Assembly: GCA_905182995.1 (NCBI GenBank)
Contig: CAJJDP010000052.1
Span: forward strand, 2,537 to 66,536
Origin: Paramecium octaurelia
Lineage: Eukaryota; Ciliophora; Oligohymenophorea; Peniculida; Parameciidae
Length of the DNA: 64,000 nucleotides
Direction of reading: 5' to 3'
The notes under the pieces are model-generated. The model was given only the letters and a program-made list of their open reading frames with translations, made no database searches and had not been told where the DNA came from. Below are positions 27,983 through 39,329 of this stretch, piece after piece. Both the position numbers and the translations under genes were made by a program. How positions within the stretch are numbered: the first letter of the stretch is position 1; each line of letters opens with the position of its first letter.

Positions 27983-29997
27983 TCAAACATTAATTTTATT
28001 GACTAAGAGTTTTAAAAAGATACCACCAAATACATGAAACATAACAGCAATAGATATTAAAACTATGGCACAATTCCACATTCCAAAATGCATGCCATAG
28101 TAGTTCCAGGGAGACAATTCAACTCCTGTAGGATCCAAATGAAATATGGCATCATTCAATTATGTCCTCCCGAATCCTTCTAAGAAATATTTAAATGGCT
28201 AAGTATATGACAAACATCATACTGAAATGTATTGGACCCAACTAATAAATTTAGGAATAGAAGCCAAGTTAGCGTATTGCCCACTGAATACTTAAAGTGG
28301 AATCAAGAGTATTGGTCCTAAGGAAGCAGATTATTTGGCATCCTTAAATAAACATCCAGTAAATCTATTGATAATGTTGATGTTCATACATTCCTAATCC
28401 ATTGCCACTTAAAGAGACAGAAACACTTATAACAGTAAAGAGTATAAGGTTCTCAAGTTCCCAAATAAATCCAAAAGCAGCATATAATGCTATTGAGAAT
28501 AAGATTTATATAAAAACATTCATGGGTACTTCTAACAAAACCTTACTCAAGAAATAGGAAGAGACTCTATACATCTTAGAGTTCTCTTCTTTTAAGAAAA
28601 TGTTTCTTTCAATCGGGACTAAAATAGAATGAATTAATATACATAACATTAACAACGGTCCTAGGGCTGAAAATATCGCAGAAGTTCCACAAACAAAACA
28701 AGCTCCTCTCATATTGTTTAAGTATTTGCTTAGATCATCAATGCTTACGTTTTCATCTTGGGGAGGTTGATCTTTTCCCACTTACCAAAATAGCCATCCC
28801 AAGAATAACAACATGAAGACTGATCCAAATATTTTACTTCTTAATAAATTAGGACTCCTAACATAGTTAATGAATTATCTTTTCATGAGAAAATTCATTT
28901 CTTGACAGAACGATGTTTAGGTTCTTCTTTTATCAAACCCTTGATATTGGGAATGGAATTTCAGTACATCTTCTTCTAGATATATTTTGTAATTGCTATG
29001 AGTGACTTTATTATCTCCTTGATTAAAAGCCTCATTAAGATTATTCATTATGGAATCTAAAGGAGTTGAATGGATATCTACATTCAAATTAACTTGTTTG
29101 CAATAATCCAATAGAAAACCATAATTCCCTTGATAGATTGTTTATCCATTATTTAAGATGATCATACGATCAAATAATTGACATATATCTATGCTTGGTT
29201 AATGTATTGTAAAAATGACTGTCCTTTTTTGACTAAATTTAATTTTAAAATTTAATACTTAATTGTGATCTTCTTGAGAATATTCATACAAATAAATGCA
29301 GTAAAGGAATCTAAGCCTGAAGTTGGTTCATCCAGGATTAACACAGGTGGATCGCTAATTAATTCCATACCAATGGAAGTTCTTTTCTTCTCTCCTCCAG
29401 AAATGCCTTTGATGATGTTATCTCCCACCAAAGTATTTTAGCAGCCTCTCAAATTCAAATCTTTGATTATCTAATCAACTCTAGACATTCTTTATGCTAA
29501 ATCATCCTTCAATCTCATATTGGCTGCAAACATTAATGTTTCTGACATCATCAAAATTAAATACCTTTTACAGTCAACGTTGCCATCAACAAATCATCCT
29601 AGATCACAAAAGCACCAAAATCATTGAATCTTTTATATTTACTGTTGTTTGCTAAGATCTCTCCACTGATAGTAGTGTTTGGTCCAGGTTTATATCTTTT
29701 GCTCAATAATGCGACCAAGGTTGTCTTCCCTGCACCGGATGGTCCCATAATTGCAGTCATTTGACCTGCTTTTGCATATCCTGAGACATCATTGAGAATG
29801 ATTTTTTCATCAATTGATCCTAATAGAGGATCTGTTACTTTTGGTCTCTTAGATTATTCCTATTGTAATTATAAATATAAGAATTCTACCATTCTAACTG
29901 TTACTGTAAGATTCTTCCAGTGCAAATCTATTTCCTAATTATCGATTTTGTTAGGTTTGACTTTTGGCAAACTGATGTATTCATCTTGAGATTACAT
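27983..29997 (-). CDS. ABCG-type half transporter
   Basis: About 638 residues with the reverse ABCG layout: nucleotide-binding domain first, membrane domain second. Visible are Walker [10 protein letters not shown] (near residue 83), signature ISGGEKKR, Walker B with D-loop [12 protein letters not shown], the switch FTIHQPS, and at least five membrane segments after residue 380. The typical WVQYIS-PFKY joint sits near the end. Introns are 23, 26, 25 and 24 bases. The last (28199-28222) is a multiple of three and holds an in-frame TGA; removing it joins WVQYIS to PFKYFLEG, the family consensus. Length minus introns is exactly 639 codons. A further optional 30-base intron lies near the N-terminus. 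Such half transporters dimerise and export lipids or other hydrophobic compounds; the substrate is unknown. Confidence 0.88.
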
Positions 29998-30047
29998 AAT
30001 AAGAAAAAATTTATTCTTAATTAATTATGTCACTATTTAATAATAAT

Positions 30048-31298
30048 TCAATTTTCAAGCAATTTGCGCTTAAGCTAGCCCAATTTGGATGAAATTAAAT
30101 CAACTGCCACAACAACAACTCTTTTCTATTTAATTCTAAATTAATTCAATTTCAAATACCTATTCTAAGTATCAGTTTCATATTCATTGTTTTTAAGTCT
30201 GCAATCAGTCTTCCTATTTTCCAATTCCTTTGTTTTTATAGCTACCTTCTAATCCACTTCAAATTTCTCGTTTGTTCCTTAGGTAATTCTAGTGGACAAG
30301 GAGGCAACCAAACCTAAGATTAACAAATTCTTCATACCTTCCATATATGTCTTGTCTTGATTGGCTTAAACAAGTTGATCAGATAACAGAGTATTGAGAA
30401 GGTCGAAATTACTTGATCTGAGAGCTTCTGCTTGATCTTCTCTGATTCTTTCAGATTGAATGTAATTTTCAATTTATTTCAATATTGAAAGAACCTTTCT
30501 TGTTAAGACTTCAGCCTAAGAAGGTTCCTCTGCAGCTTTGGATGCCAATTCACTCATTATTTCAAGCATTGTGGCATACCCTTCCAATTACACCTTTCAT
30601 TTAGTAATATGATATACATGATGTTTGATTTTATTGACTTTTTAAGCAACTTAGGTTAAAGAGGTTAGTGATCTTGATTCAGTATCATCTTGTTCGGACT
30701 CTTCATATTTGAAACTATATGATTCTTCTAAAAATGAAGGTTTTTCAAATCTTTTTCTATTCTTAACAAGAATATCTAAGTAACTATTGAAGTATCCCTT
30801 CACTTAGTTAACTCCGAATAAAGCTTATTCTAAATTGTCTAAAATAGTTTCATAGGCTGCAGTCTCTGTTTCCCGCTTATGAGATTAATATTGCAACTCA
30901 GCCTTGAGATCTGTAATTTCATTATTTTTTCGTTCCAAACTAGCTACAGCCTAAACTTTCTGTGGATTCAAGGAATCAAGTTGACTCTTGAGACCCAAGG
31001 AAGCAATGGTATTTTGATTAATTTGATTATTGAGGGTTGTGATATCAATGTCACAATTCTATCTTATCCTAACTATGCGATCGTCGTCTCTTTACTACTC
31101 GTTTTCAAGAGTTTTCTCAATCCCTTGCACCATGTTAATAAGATTAGACACAACTGGGTCTTCAGTTTGTAGCTCCATCATAATGGTCTGAAGGATCGTT
31201 TATCCAAACTTAGAGCTTTATAATTCTTCAATCTATTGATCGAAGTCCATTGTCAGGCATCCTAAAACTAGTAGAGACAATAAAATCGAAATTTTCAT
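30048..31298 (-). CDS. trichocyst matrix protein (TMP family)
   Basis: The 400-residue product begins with a signal peptide (MKISILLSLLVLGCLTMD) and then a long alpha-helical, heptad-rich chain. Near the start is the family block SSKFGQTILQTIMMELQ, and scattered single cysteines occur. This is the architecture of trichocyst matrix protein precursors, which are processed and crystallise inside Paramecium secretory trichocysts. Two 24-base introns are inferred. The one at 30594-30617 contains an in-frame TGA, and the other lies near the C-terminus. It is followed downstream by the ABCG gene 50 bases away and preceded by a second TMP gene on the same strand. Family identity is from pattern; the subfamily (T1-T4) is not assigned. 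Confidence 0.75.
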
Positions 31299-31347
31299 AT
31301 ATTTATATATATTAAAATCCGTTTTTATTTATTGGTATTAATATTTT

Positions 31348-32502
31348 TCAGAATCTTATGCGTTGAATGTAGCTTTTAGTTTCCATGTCGAATCTTGTCT
31401 CAAAGATATCAATGCATTCAACAATAATTTCAAGCTAAGAATTTCTATAAATTAAAAATTGAATTTTGCTACCTTCCTTCGGTTTATTGTCTATGAGCCT
31501 TCTCAGTGTCATTGCAAGTTTGATCCCAATCTCCTTTTTCAGTTTATTTATTATTAATAACCTATAGATTATATGATATGCATTACAGCATCCTAAGTGG
31601 AAACATCATTTCTGACTTCCAAGATCTTTTGTCCCAAGACTTCATATTTAGCATTCAAATCTGCAATACTTCCTGCCAGTCTTCTGTTGGCTAAAAGTAA
31701 TCTTTCTTTTTAGGTTTAAAAATCTAATTCTCTTGCATCATCTGCTTTCATTTCTTCCTTTTAAACTTAGAAGATGCTATCAACAAGAGTGTCAATTATC
31801 TTAACAACCTTTTGTGCTGCACTTTCTTGTGTACCCTCATCTTGTAATACCTCCAATAACATGTTGACCATAGTATGGAAACCCTTTTTGTGAGGATAAT
31901 ATTTCAAGAAGTTTTAATGATGGCTCTTCAATTCAGCAAAGCTAGTCTTCTTCAAAGCTGTGATTCCTTGAGATAATATTTATTTGGCTTCTTATAAGGC
32001 TGAAATCAATCCCACCAATTCGTCTCTTCTTTGTTCGTATTCACCCTAAGAATGATTAACATATTCAATTTACTCTTTACACGTTACGAGCCTCTTGCAA
32101 TACACTAATTCTATCCAAGTTTCTTTACTCTTCCCCTTGTTTGTCTAACAATTGTTATTTCTTGTCGTTTTGTTCCTATTACAATAGAGGCAATCTGTCT
32201 TCTGCTGTTGCTTTTCTTTCCTTGGCAACTGTTATGACTGCAGCAGCTGCTTCGGATGCGGTTTGGCAACTCTACAATGCCACTTACACATCTTCATCTT
32301 CAGCTCTCTATTCATTGAGAAGGTCATCCTTCATTTGCTTAAGGAGATGCACAACTGTGTCAGCAGGATGTTCTTGAAGCAATTATACTTGTAATGTCTA
32401 TATAATTGTTTTTCCGAATTCTGAATCTCTTAATTAAGCAAAGAAGTATTCGTCTCTTGCCAGAGCTGCTCCCAGCAGCACAATAAATACGATTATTTTC
32501 AT
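31348..32502 (-). CDS. trichocyst matrix protein (TMP family), second copy
   Basis: The 356-residue product has a signal peptide (MKIIVFIVLLGAALA, probable cleavage before RDEY), then RDSEFGKTIIQTLQVQLLQ, closely matching the corresponding block of the neighbouring TMP. Helical repeats follow, with a C-terminal domain containing CNDTEKAH and VECIDIFETRF as in TMP precursors. Three introns are needed: 31 bases (starting GTATTG or GTGTAT in the middle) and 25 and 28 bases near the end, giving exactly 357 codons. The tandem pair is separated by 49 bases, and divergence between the copies is high, so the duplication is old. Processed products are expected in the trichocyst body. Confidence 0.75.
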
Positions 32503-32557
32503 TTTTGTTTTATTAATTATTAAAAACGAATATATGAAGTAAAATTAATTAAAATAA

Positions 32558-34349
32558 TCACTGAGTACCATATTTTTATATAAATAACTTATGTAAATAC
32601 TTATTTCTGGAAATGAGTGTCTTAAACATATCTTGATTGAACCCTGTAAAATTGTCATCCTCGTAATTTTCCAACTACTCAGTTAAACCTTTGATTTTAT
32701 TATTGAAAATCTCACACATCATGGAATCGATACCAGAATTCTTTTTGGGGTAATTGATTCTCTGTATGGTTCTGCACAATTTAGATTTCTTCCATTTAAA
32801 GTTGGTTAAATTTTAATTTAATCTTAAGAAGGATCGACATAATTTAGATATGGTGTTATCCTTATCAGGATTAATTGCTACACTTTTGTTCTTGATTCTT
32901 TGTTTTAAGAAAATTTATTATTTTGTGATTAGAACTAAGGATTCTAAATGACTTAAAACATACTTAATGATTAAGAACTGAATCAACAATACTGAAAATA
33001 AAATTATTAAGCTAAAATAAATAGTCCCTTATAAAATGCTTACGTCAAACTTATCCAAATTACTTAAAATTGCTTATTGATCCTTTATAAATTAATCATC
33101 TGTTTAATAACTAGTTAATACATATAGATACATAATAATGTAAAATTAAGGATACACCAATTTGTAGACTGAAACCTCATTATATTCCAACGTCTTGCGA
33201 TTCTTAACTCTCAAGGTACCTCTCCCTATGTTCTCGTCATCTCCAAACTATTTCATCTTCTGCCAATCGTATTGTGTAAACCCTGTTAGAGAAGTATTAT
33301 AAATGACTGTAGGATACTTGAACTCCTCATAATAGCTACTAACTAATAAATGGCCGGTTGAATTGACAATTTCCATTTTGAGTCTTTAATCCACAAAATA
33401 GGGAAGCAAATCAAAAGCTAAATCGTATCCGATCACTCCAATCATTTCTCCCTTTAAGTTAGTCAAACTCGCTGTAAAAGCGATCGCTAATTTGTTAATC
33501 CAATCCAAATATAAGTCAGAGAGGTAGAATCTTTGATTTTCATACTTAGTTCTATTCATATGGTTTATATACCAGGGTCTTATATGGGCTACAAACTTGG
33601 TGTAATTTCCCCCTTTAAAAACAGTAAAGAATTATTCAAAGCCTGTGCTAGTGAAAAATGTTTATCTATATAAATTCAAAATTGGGAGAGTCTGAGTAAT
33701 CAGAGAAATTAATGAAAGGTACTATTAATAATCATACTCATCTATTTACATAGTTTTGTTACAGAATTTGTAACACAAACTACAATTAAATATATATTGA
33801 TCCCACAGCTTTGGATTATCAATGCAATTAGTTGGTTAAATTATGTTAAAATTGTTTTATCCCTGCATTTCAATAAAGTGATTTAATTTGTCAATATTAG
33901 ATAAAGTCTAGTAACTAAAATTCAAAACTCTATTGAAAGATTAAGTTTGGAGAGTATTATACCGAGACATTTAATTGGTTGTTTCTAACCTTTCCATTGA
34001 TAATGTGCTCTATGATAGAGAGTCCTTTGAAAAATTCAAGAAAATCATCAGCAGAGTAGTTGTTAGCAAAATGCAGAAAGCAATATAAAGAATAGAGAAT
34101 AGTGTAATTTATGATTTGATTGTCCAATTTTAGCTGCAGAACAATCTATGAATTGGATTCCTTCTAGGCATTTTCTAATTTTAAAAATAAATGTATAGTA
34201 ATATATAAAATAATGATTAAAGTATATATAATCCATTTTTTAAAAGAACTTTCAAAGAAGCTTACAAAAGTAAATTTAATTCTTGACAATAACAACTTTT
34301 TCACCAATATTGAATAATCTGTCCTTCCAATCACATTTAAAATCTCCAT
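32558..34349 (-). CDS. two-TM surface receptor-like protein (Cache-like ectodomain), apparent frameshift
   Basis: The predicted protein has an N-terminal membrane helix (KWIIYTLIIILYITIHLFL), a large ectodomain with tryptophan/tyrosine-rich blocks (HIRPWYINHMNRTKYENQ, LKGEMIGVIGYDLAFDL), a second helix (IYFSLIILFSVLLIQFLII) and a cytoplasmic tail ending HKLFIQKYGTQ. The layout and the GVIGYD-type block recall extracellular Cache sensor domains. Near 33968 the frame must shift by one base to join NNQLN to SRYNTLQT; I found no intron that does it, so the gene may be broken or the base may be wrong. The start is uncertain (34349 or 34382) and in either case overlaps the 3' end of the upstream propeller gene in another frame. 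Confidence 0.55.
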
Positions 34350-35935
34350 CCATCTCAATCCTTTAACATTCCGTGTTTTCATTAATCATATAAATTTCGA
34401 GCAGATTTTAATTTTTAGTTGTGACTAAAAAATAGTTTTTGAATAACAACACATCCAAAATTTGAGATTCAAATGTTATCATTTAAATGCACTTGAGAAA
34501 AGTATTCTCGATTTGATATAAATTCACCCTTAAATCATCCCCAATTGACAACAAAACTTTACCATATTTTTTTGATTATTGGTATCTAAATTAATTAATT
34601 GGACCTTGATGAAATTGCTTTGAAAATAATTCTTTGAAATTTGAACTAAATAGTGAAATTAATCCACTTGTCGTCCCCAAAATAAGAAGCATTTCTTAAA
34701 CACCAAATTTATTTATAACACAATACTCCAAGACCTTAATTTTATCCCAATAGGAATGAAAATTTAGAGATTGATTAAACTACGGCATGGATGACGAAGG
34801 AAAAAGAGGAAAAAATTATAGGGAAACCCCAGAGCTAACACAGATTTAATTCTAAACTAAATATTAAAAGAAATACCTCAAAGAATTTCAAAGCAACTCC
34901 TTTAGATGTGTCTATAGTTATTTTGAAATGTCTAATCTTTTTCAAAGAAATAAGATTGTAGAGTAACAAATCTATGCCAATCATTATTGCAATTAGAAGT
35001 TTCTCTGAGTCTACTGTGTAATCAACAATGGATTGATTAAATTTTACTGAATGACTCATTTTCATAGTGTCAATGTCAAAAAGGTGAATTTGATTCTATT
35101 GTGCATAAATTAAAGTATCCTGAATTATAAATCATATTATCATACTTTACATAGGTTATGCAACTCTATTTTAGCCACAGCAGCCGACTTTATGACTTTA
35201 GACTTAGTTTAGGGTATTAATGTAAATTATGAGATTTATTAAAATGAAAATAAGGACTCGACAGTTTTCGTCCATTGATTCAGCTTATATGTGAGATCTA
35301 CATTTAATTCTTCAAGTTTTGATTGGATGAATTTGATTCGTTATCCTTGCATTTAGCATTTCTCCTAAATGTCTTTATAGAAACTTTTGGGTTTCATAAT
35401 CTTAATTTTATTTTGAATATTGATATTCAGACTTGTTCCGAATCCTTAGATGTCATTATTACCATCCTTTAACTGTTTTTCATTGAAAGAGTGCTGAGGT
35501 TACACTATTTTTATTAATTGATTAACATTGTTGCAATCTAACGACCGATTTAGAATGTTTTAATAATTTTAAATTATTTCCTAATCAACTAATTGGCCTA
35601 CATCGATAGAATTTAAATGATCGATTAATAATTTTGTCTGTTAAATAACATTTTACTAAAATTCCTAAATTTCAGTGGTCAGTGTTTTGATGAACTATTT
35701 CATATTCTATTGCTTATGACTTTGTTATTCCAAAAATTCCAAATACATACCATCAGCTAATTCTTCTAACAAGCTTTACTCTTAATTCAATAATTATTGA
35801 ATATGATACTTTGTAAGCTTCAATAATTTATTATGAGGTAACGATCTTATGAGTTATGTGACTATTCAAATTATCTTGATTAGTTAAAACCCTAAAGCAA
35901 TCTTCTGATAAACAGCATAATTATATTCCTATCAT
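34252..35935 (-). CDS. coiled-coil plus beta-propeller (WD40-like) protein
   Basis: A 533-residue model: a short N-terminus with Cys/His residues (LCCLSEDCFRVL...SHITHK) that may be a degenerate B-box, a coiled coil (about residues 45-240), then blades typical of a divergent WD40 propeller (LIYAQQNQIHLFDID, LLILGTTSGLISLFSSN, GKVLLSIGDDLRVNLYQI). Introns are 31 bases (acceptor GAG), 26 bases and 25 bases; with them the length is exactly 534 codons. The frame ends NQIYFCKLL at TGA 34254-34252, inside the start of the next gene on the same strand. The architecture parallels the B-box/WD40 gene at 39,330. Function unknown; such proteins are usually scaffolds. Confidence 0.6.
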
Positions 35936-36513
35936 TATTATAAATTAAAAATAATAATATAAAATTAACTCTATTGTTTTATCAACAGATCAATAGATAT
36001 AAAAATTTTAGAACAATTTGTGATTATTTTTTAAAATGAGAAATATCAAACTATAAAAATATTAAGCAAAGTATCAATAATAAATTTAAAAAATCAAGTT
36101 ATATAATTTATTATAATTCTCCCTTTAAAAATATTTATATATAGTTAATTTATTAAAAACTTAATTAGAAATGTTAAGGATTAACTTAAACTTAAGATCA
36201 ATATTCTTGTTTTATCTTCAGTTCTCTGAGATCTGAAATTATTAGACAAAATTATTATTATATTATAAGTTATTTCCAGTTGATTAACCTCCAATTGGAG
36301 AATATTTCATAAATACCATAGCATTTCTTAATAATTAAATTAACTAATTCTACTTAAATACAATTGATATTCATTCAACCCAAAGGATCTTTTCATTTTC
36401 TCCCCTTAAAGCTCCTTAATCGTATTTTAACATATGATTGTGCTTAAAAATAATATGGAGAATAAAGTACATTGTTGATTATGTAAGTACATATTTTGTC
36501 TACTTTTTGTTTA
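35936..36513. other. intergenic, nothing recognised
   Basis: AT-rich stretch between two minus-strand genes. It probably contains the promoter of the propeller gene. No motif or credible open frame was seen. Confidence 0.5.
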
Positions 36514-36936
36514 TCACATTGTTGGCGAAGCAAAATATCTCTAAATGATATGATGTAGTTACTCAAACACAATCTACTCTAGACTCTTCTTCTTAAATTA
36601 ATAATTAAAATAATCGTCCAATACAAATTATAAGACTTCTTAATTTCTTTCAAGCTCTTGTTTCATTTCTTAGTTATAATTATCCTAAATGTTAGGCTAA
36701 AGAGTTACATCGAATTAATAAATATAATTAGAGGCTGATTTGTAGAGAATGCTTTCAAGTTGTTGTTTAATCAAATAATTTTTTAGGTAATGCTATTCTA
36801 GAGCCTATTGAACAAGCCAAATATGAACTATGAGAAAATTGTATCTAATTAGTATTTAATCGCATTGAATTTCTACAAATGGTATGGTTTTTACTTGAAT
36901 TAAATTGATTTCCAAAGATGTACGCTTCAATATCAT
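36514..36936 (-). CDS. uncharacterised protein, start uncertain
   Basis: The minus strand is open from just after a TGA at 37047-37045 to TGA 36516-36514 (177 codons), with the first in-frame ATG at 36936 giving 140 residues. The protein looks real: hydrophobic-aromatic stretches (LIVHIWLVQQALEQHYLKNY) followed by a charged helical part (EMKQELERNQEVLQFVLDDY) and an end ...HHIIQRYFASPTM. The open frame upstream of the ATG also reads well (SPIFRVLGQLLYNGLRINSI), so a short first exon may be missed. I do not recognise it; a small mitochondrial or ribosome-associated protein would be compatible. It is divergent from the phosphodiesterase gene. Confidence 0.5.
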
Positions 36937-37145
36937 TGAATATTAATTGGCCTCGGGTATTTTTGAGATTGAGTTTATTCTTAATCCATTATATAGGAGT
37001 TGGCCTAGAACTCGAAAAATTGGAGAGGCAATAAGGTATTCTGTTCATAAATGAAATTAAAATTTAATTATTAGATTAAAATTTATGAATGTTTATGATT
37101 AACAATATAATATATTTGCATTTGCTTAATATTAAATAATTTAAA

Positions 37146-38607
37146 ATGAGTTTGTAATAGATTCAACAACACATAAATCAAATAAAAACCAGCTATCAAA
37201 TACCAAACAAGGAGTTTCAAAATGCATTCAAACATTTTGAGAGTTGTGTTCCTTTTCTTAAATCAGAGAATCAGGAATAATTGAATCAAGTTTATAGAGC
37301 CTTGAAGAGATTTCGAAGAAGGCTGGAAAATGAGTTGAAACTCAATTAAACCGACTATCATGCATTCGTAAAAAAATGGAAATCCTTGAACATAACATTT
37401 GTTCCACTGGTTTATGATGTGAAATTGGATTTCAGTAAAAAGATAGCAACTCTAAGTAATCACATATAGTTTATGAAGAATACGAGGATTTAATCAATGT
37501 TAATTTTAATCATCACCATTATACAAGCAGAGAGATGTTAAAGGCTTCGATGATGATATTCTAACATTTAGAAGTAATATAAGTTAATTTTATTGTAAGG
37601 TTGAGCAATATGCAAATTACAATAATTTAGAGAATCTATTGACACAAATCAATCTAAATTACAATATCGTTTCTTATCATAATTTTACTCATGCATTTGC
37701 ATTATTCCAAGTAACAATTGAGTTTTAACTAAGTTATTATTTTGTGTGTACGAGAAATCTGATCTTAAACTATTTGTATCTAAGTAAGACATATTTGCAG
37801 CTTTGCTGGCGAGCTTAAGTCATGATCTAAATCACAGTAAAAAATGAATAAATAATTTTAAAGAGGGAGTGAATAATTTGTTCAAAGTTAAGAAATCCAA
37901 AAAGTTAAATAAAAATATATGTGAGCAAGCAGTCCTTGAGAGCATGCATGTTTCCACACTATTCAATATTCTGGCTCAGAATCAGCAGCTAAATTTTTTA
38001 CATTATTTGCCAAATACATAATAACAAGAGTTTAAGAGAATTTTGGTGAGCTCTATTTTAGCCACAGATATGGGATAACATTTCAATATCTTCAGTTGTT
38101 TCAAAGATAGAGTCAATGCAACTATTGATTTGAGAGAAAATCAAAACATAACTGACCCTCTGATTAGATACAGAGGATTTAACAAAGACAACTTTGATGA
38201 CAGGAAAGTAATATACTATATTTGATGACTTTAGTTCATTTTAAATGTGTTGGTTCACGCTTGTGATATTTCAAATCCATGCTTGGAGTGGGATGCGTAT
38301 ATGAAATGGTCCTTTTTGTTAGCCCAGGAATTTTAAGATTAAGTACATAATATATTAAAGTAGACTCTAAAAGAGGCAGCAAAAGGCTTGGAAGTGACAG
38401 CGATGTTGCAATATAAGGATAAACTCACGTTCTTTAATGGCTAAACATTTTTCTTAAGTATTTTTGGATGTTTAATTGTTAGATACATTTGTATTGCCTT
38501 AATGGTAGACAATTGCAGCACTGTATCCAAGTCTAATTGATTTGCCTAATGAAGTCAAGAGGAATCTGGAAATTTTGGAAGAAGAGAAAAAGAAGTTAGC
38601 CAATTGA
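37146..38607 (+). CDS. cyclic nucleotide phosphodiesterase, class I (PDEase_I)
   Basis: The 432-residue protein carries the catalytic domain of 3',5'-cyclic nucleotide phosphodiesterases. It has YHNFTHAFALFQ with the substrate-side His, ASLSHDLNH with metal-binding His and Asp, VLESMHVST, ILATDMGQHF, VLVHACDISNP and the glutamine-containing end FVLPQWQTIAALYP. About 130 helical N-terminal residues precede it and no GAF or membrane domain is visible. Six introns are inferred (35, 26, 23, 27, 27 and 25 bases), giving exactly 433 codons. The two 27-base introns (37837-37863, 38208-38234) each carry an in-frame TGA. The enzyme hydrolyses cAMP and/or cGMP; which one cannot be told. It ends 32 bases before the next gene. 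Confidence 0.88.
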
Positions 38608-38639
38608 TTTTAGTGATATTAATAAATATCCAAAATATT

Positions 38640-39228
38640 ATGAAGAAGGCAGTAAAGGAGGCTGAGAGAATCTCCTCGAAAATATCATCTCCGATGATTC
38701 TTGATCCATACGGATCTCAAGGATCCGGTATCATGCCATATTTAAAGGACGCGTTGAGAACTAGAACAGCGTTGAATTAGGCTGAATCTTGTTTCATTGG
38801 TATTAGGAGTCTCAAAGTTATTTAGATTTTAAACGAAGTTAGTTTCCTTTATTCGCAAAAGATAGATATTTCGAATTCGTGGAAGCCTATAATAGAAAGG
38901 ACAAGGTAGATTTGATTAGATTATTGTCTGTTCCATTATATGATGTATTGCATTATTTAATTGTTAGATTGTTAAAGCTTGTCTAAAGGACAATAAGCCT
39001 TTGCCTTTTAAATTGTATAAAGAGATGACGGATGCTTAAATGGTTTAGGCTAGAGTATATTATTAAAAGGAAATATCATTGCAGTCATAATACATATGGT
39101 ATCAAATTACTGTTAAATTTAATTTTATTGATCCAGAAACTAAGAAGGATGTTGTAAAATACAATGTTCTAGAAAGAAGAGAATCAGATAGTTCTGAGAA
39201 GGATTGGCGTATATGTAAATTAGATTGA
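38640..39228 (+). CDS. Tim44-like domain protein, probable mitoribosomal mL45
   Basis: The 179-residue model has a short basic N-terminus, then PLFAKDRYFEFVEAYNRKDK, LIRLLSVPLYDIVKA, ARVYYQKEISLQSQYIWYQI and a final VKYNVLERRE...WRICKLD. This series matches the Tim44-like fold shared by Tim44 and mitochondrial ribosomal protein mL45: a helix with a (K/R)-x-F/Y motif, an A-RV block, then strands ending in a VFER..WR pattern. The small size and the ERRE...WRI ending favour mL45. Introns are 26 bases (unusual donor GTTATT) and 23 bases at 38945-38967; together they give exactly 180 codons. A basic mitochondrial presequence is plausible. Confidence 0.65.
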
Positions 39229-39329
39229 ATTAAAACCACACATATATTTTATGCTATTTGCAAAATAACATTATTTATATGCTAATTTAGTTGAGAATTT
39301 ACAAATAATATTTTATAGTTATATTTTAT

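Noticed and set aside
32141..32377. Ser/Ala-rich plus-strand frame of 78 residues
   Set aside because: It is antisense to the second trichocyst matrix protein gene, whose frame has a signal peptide and family blocks.
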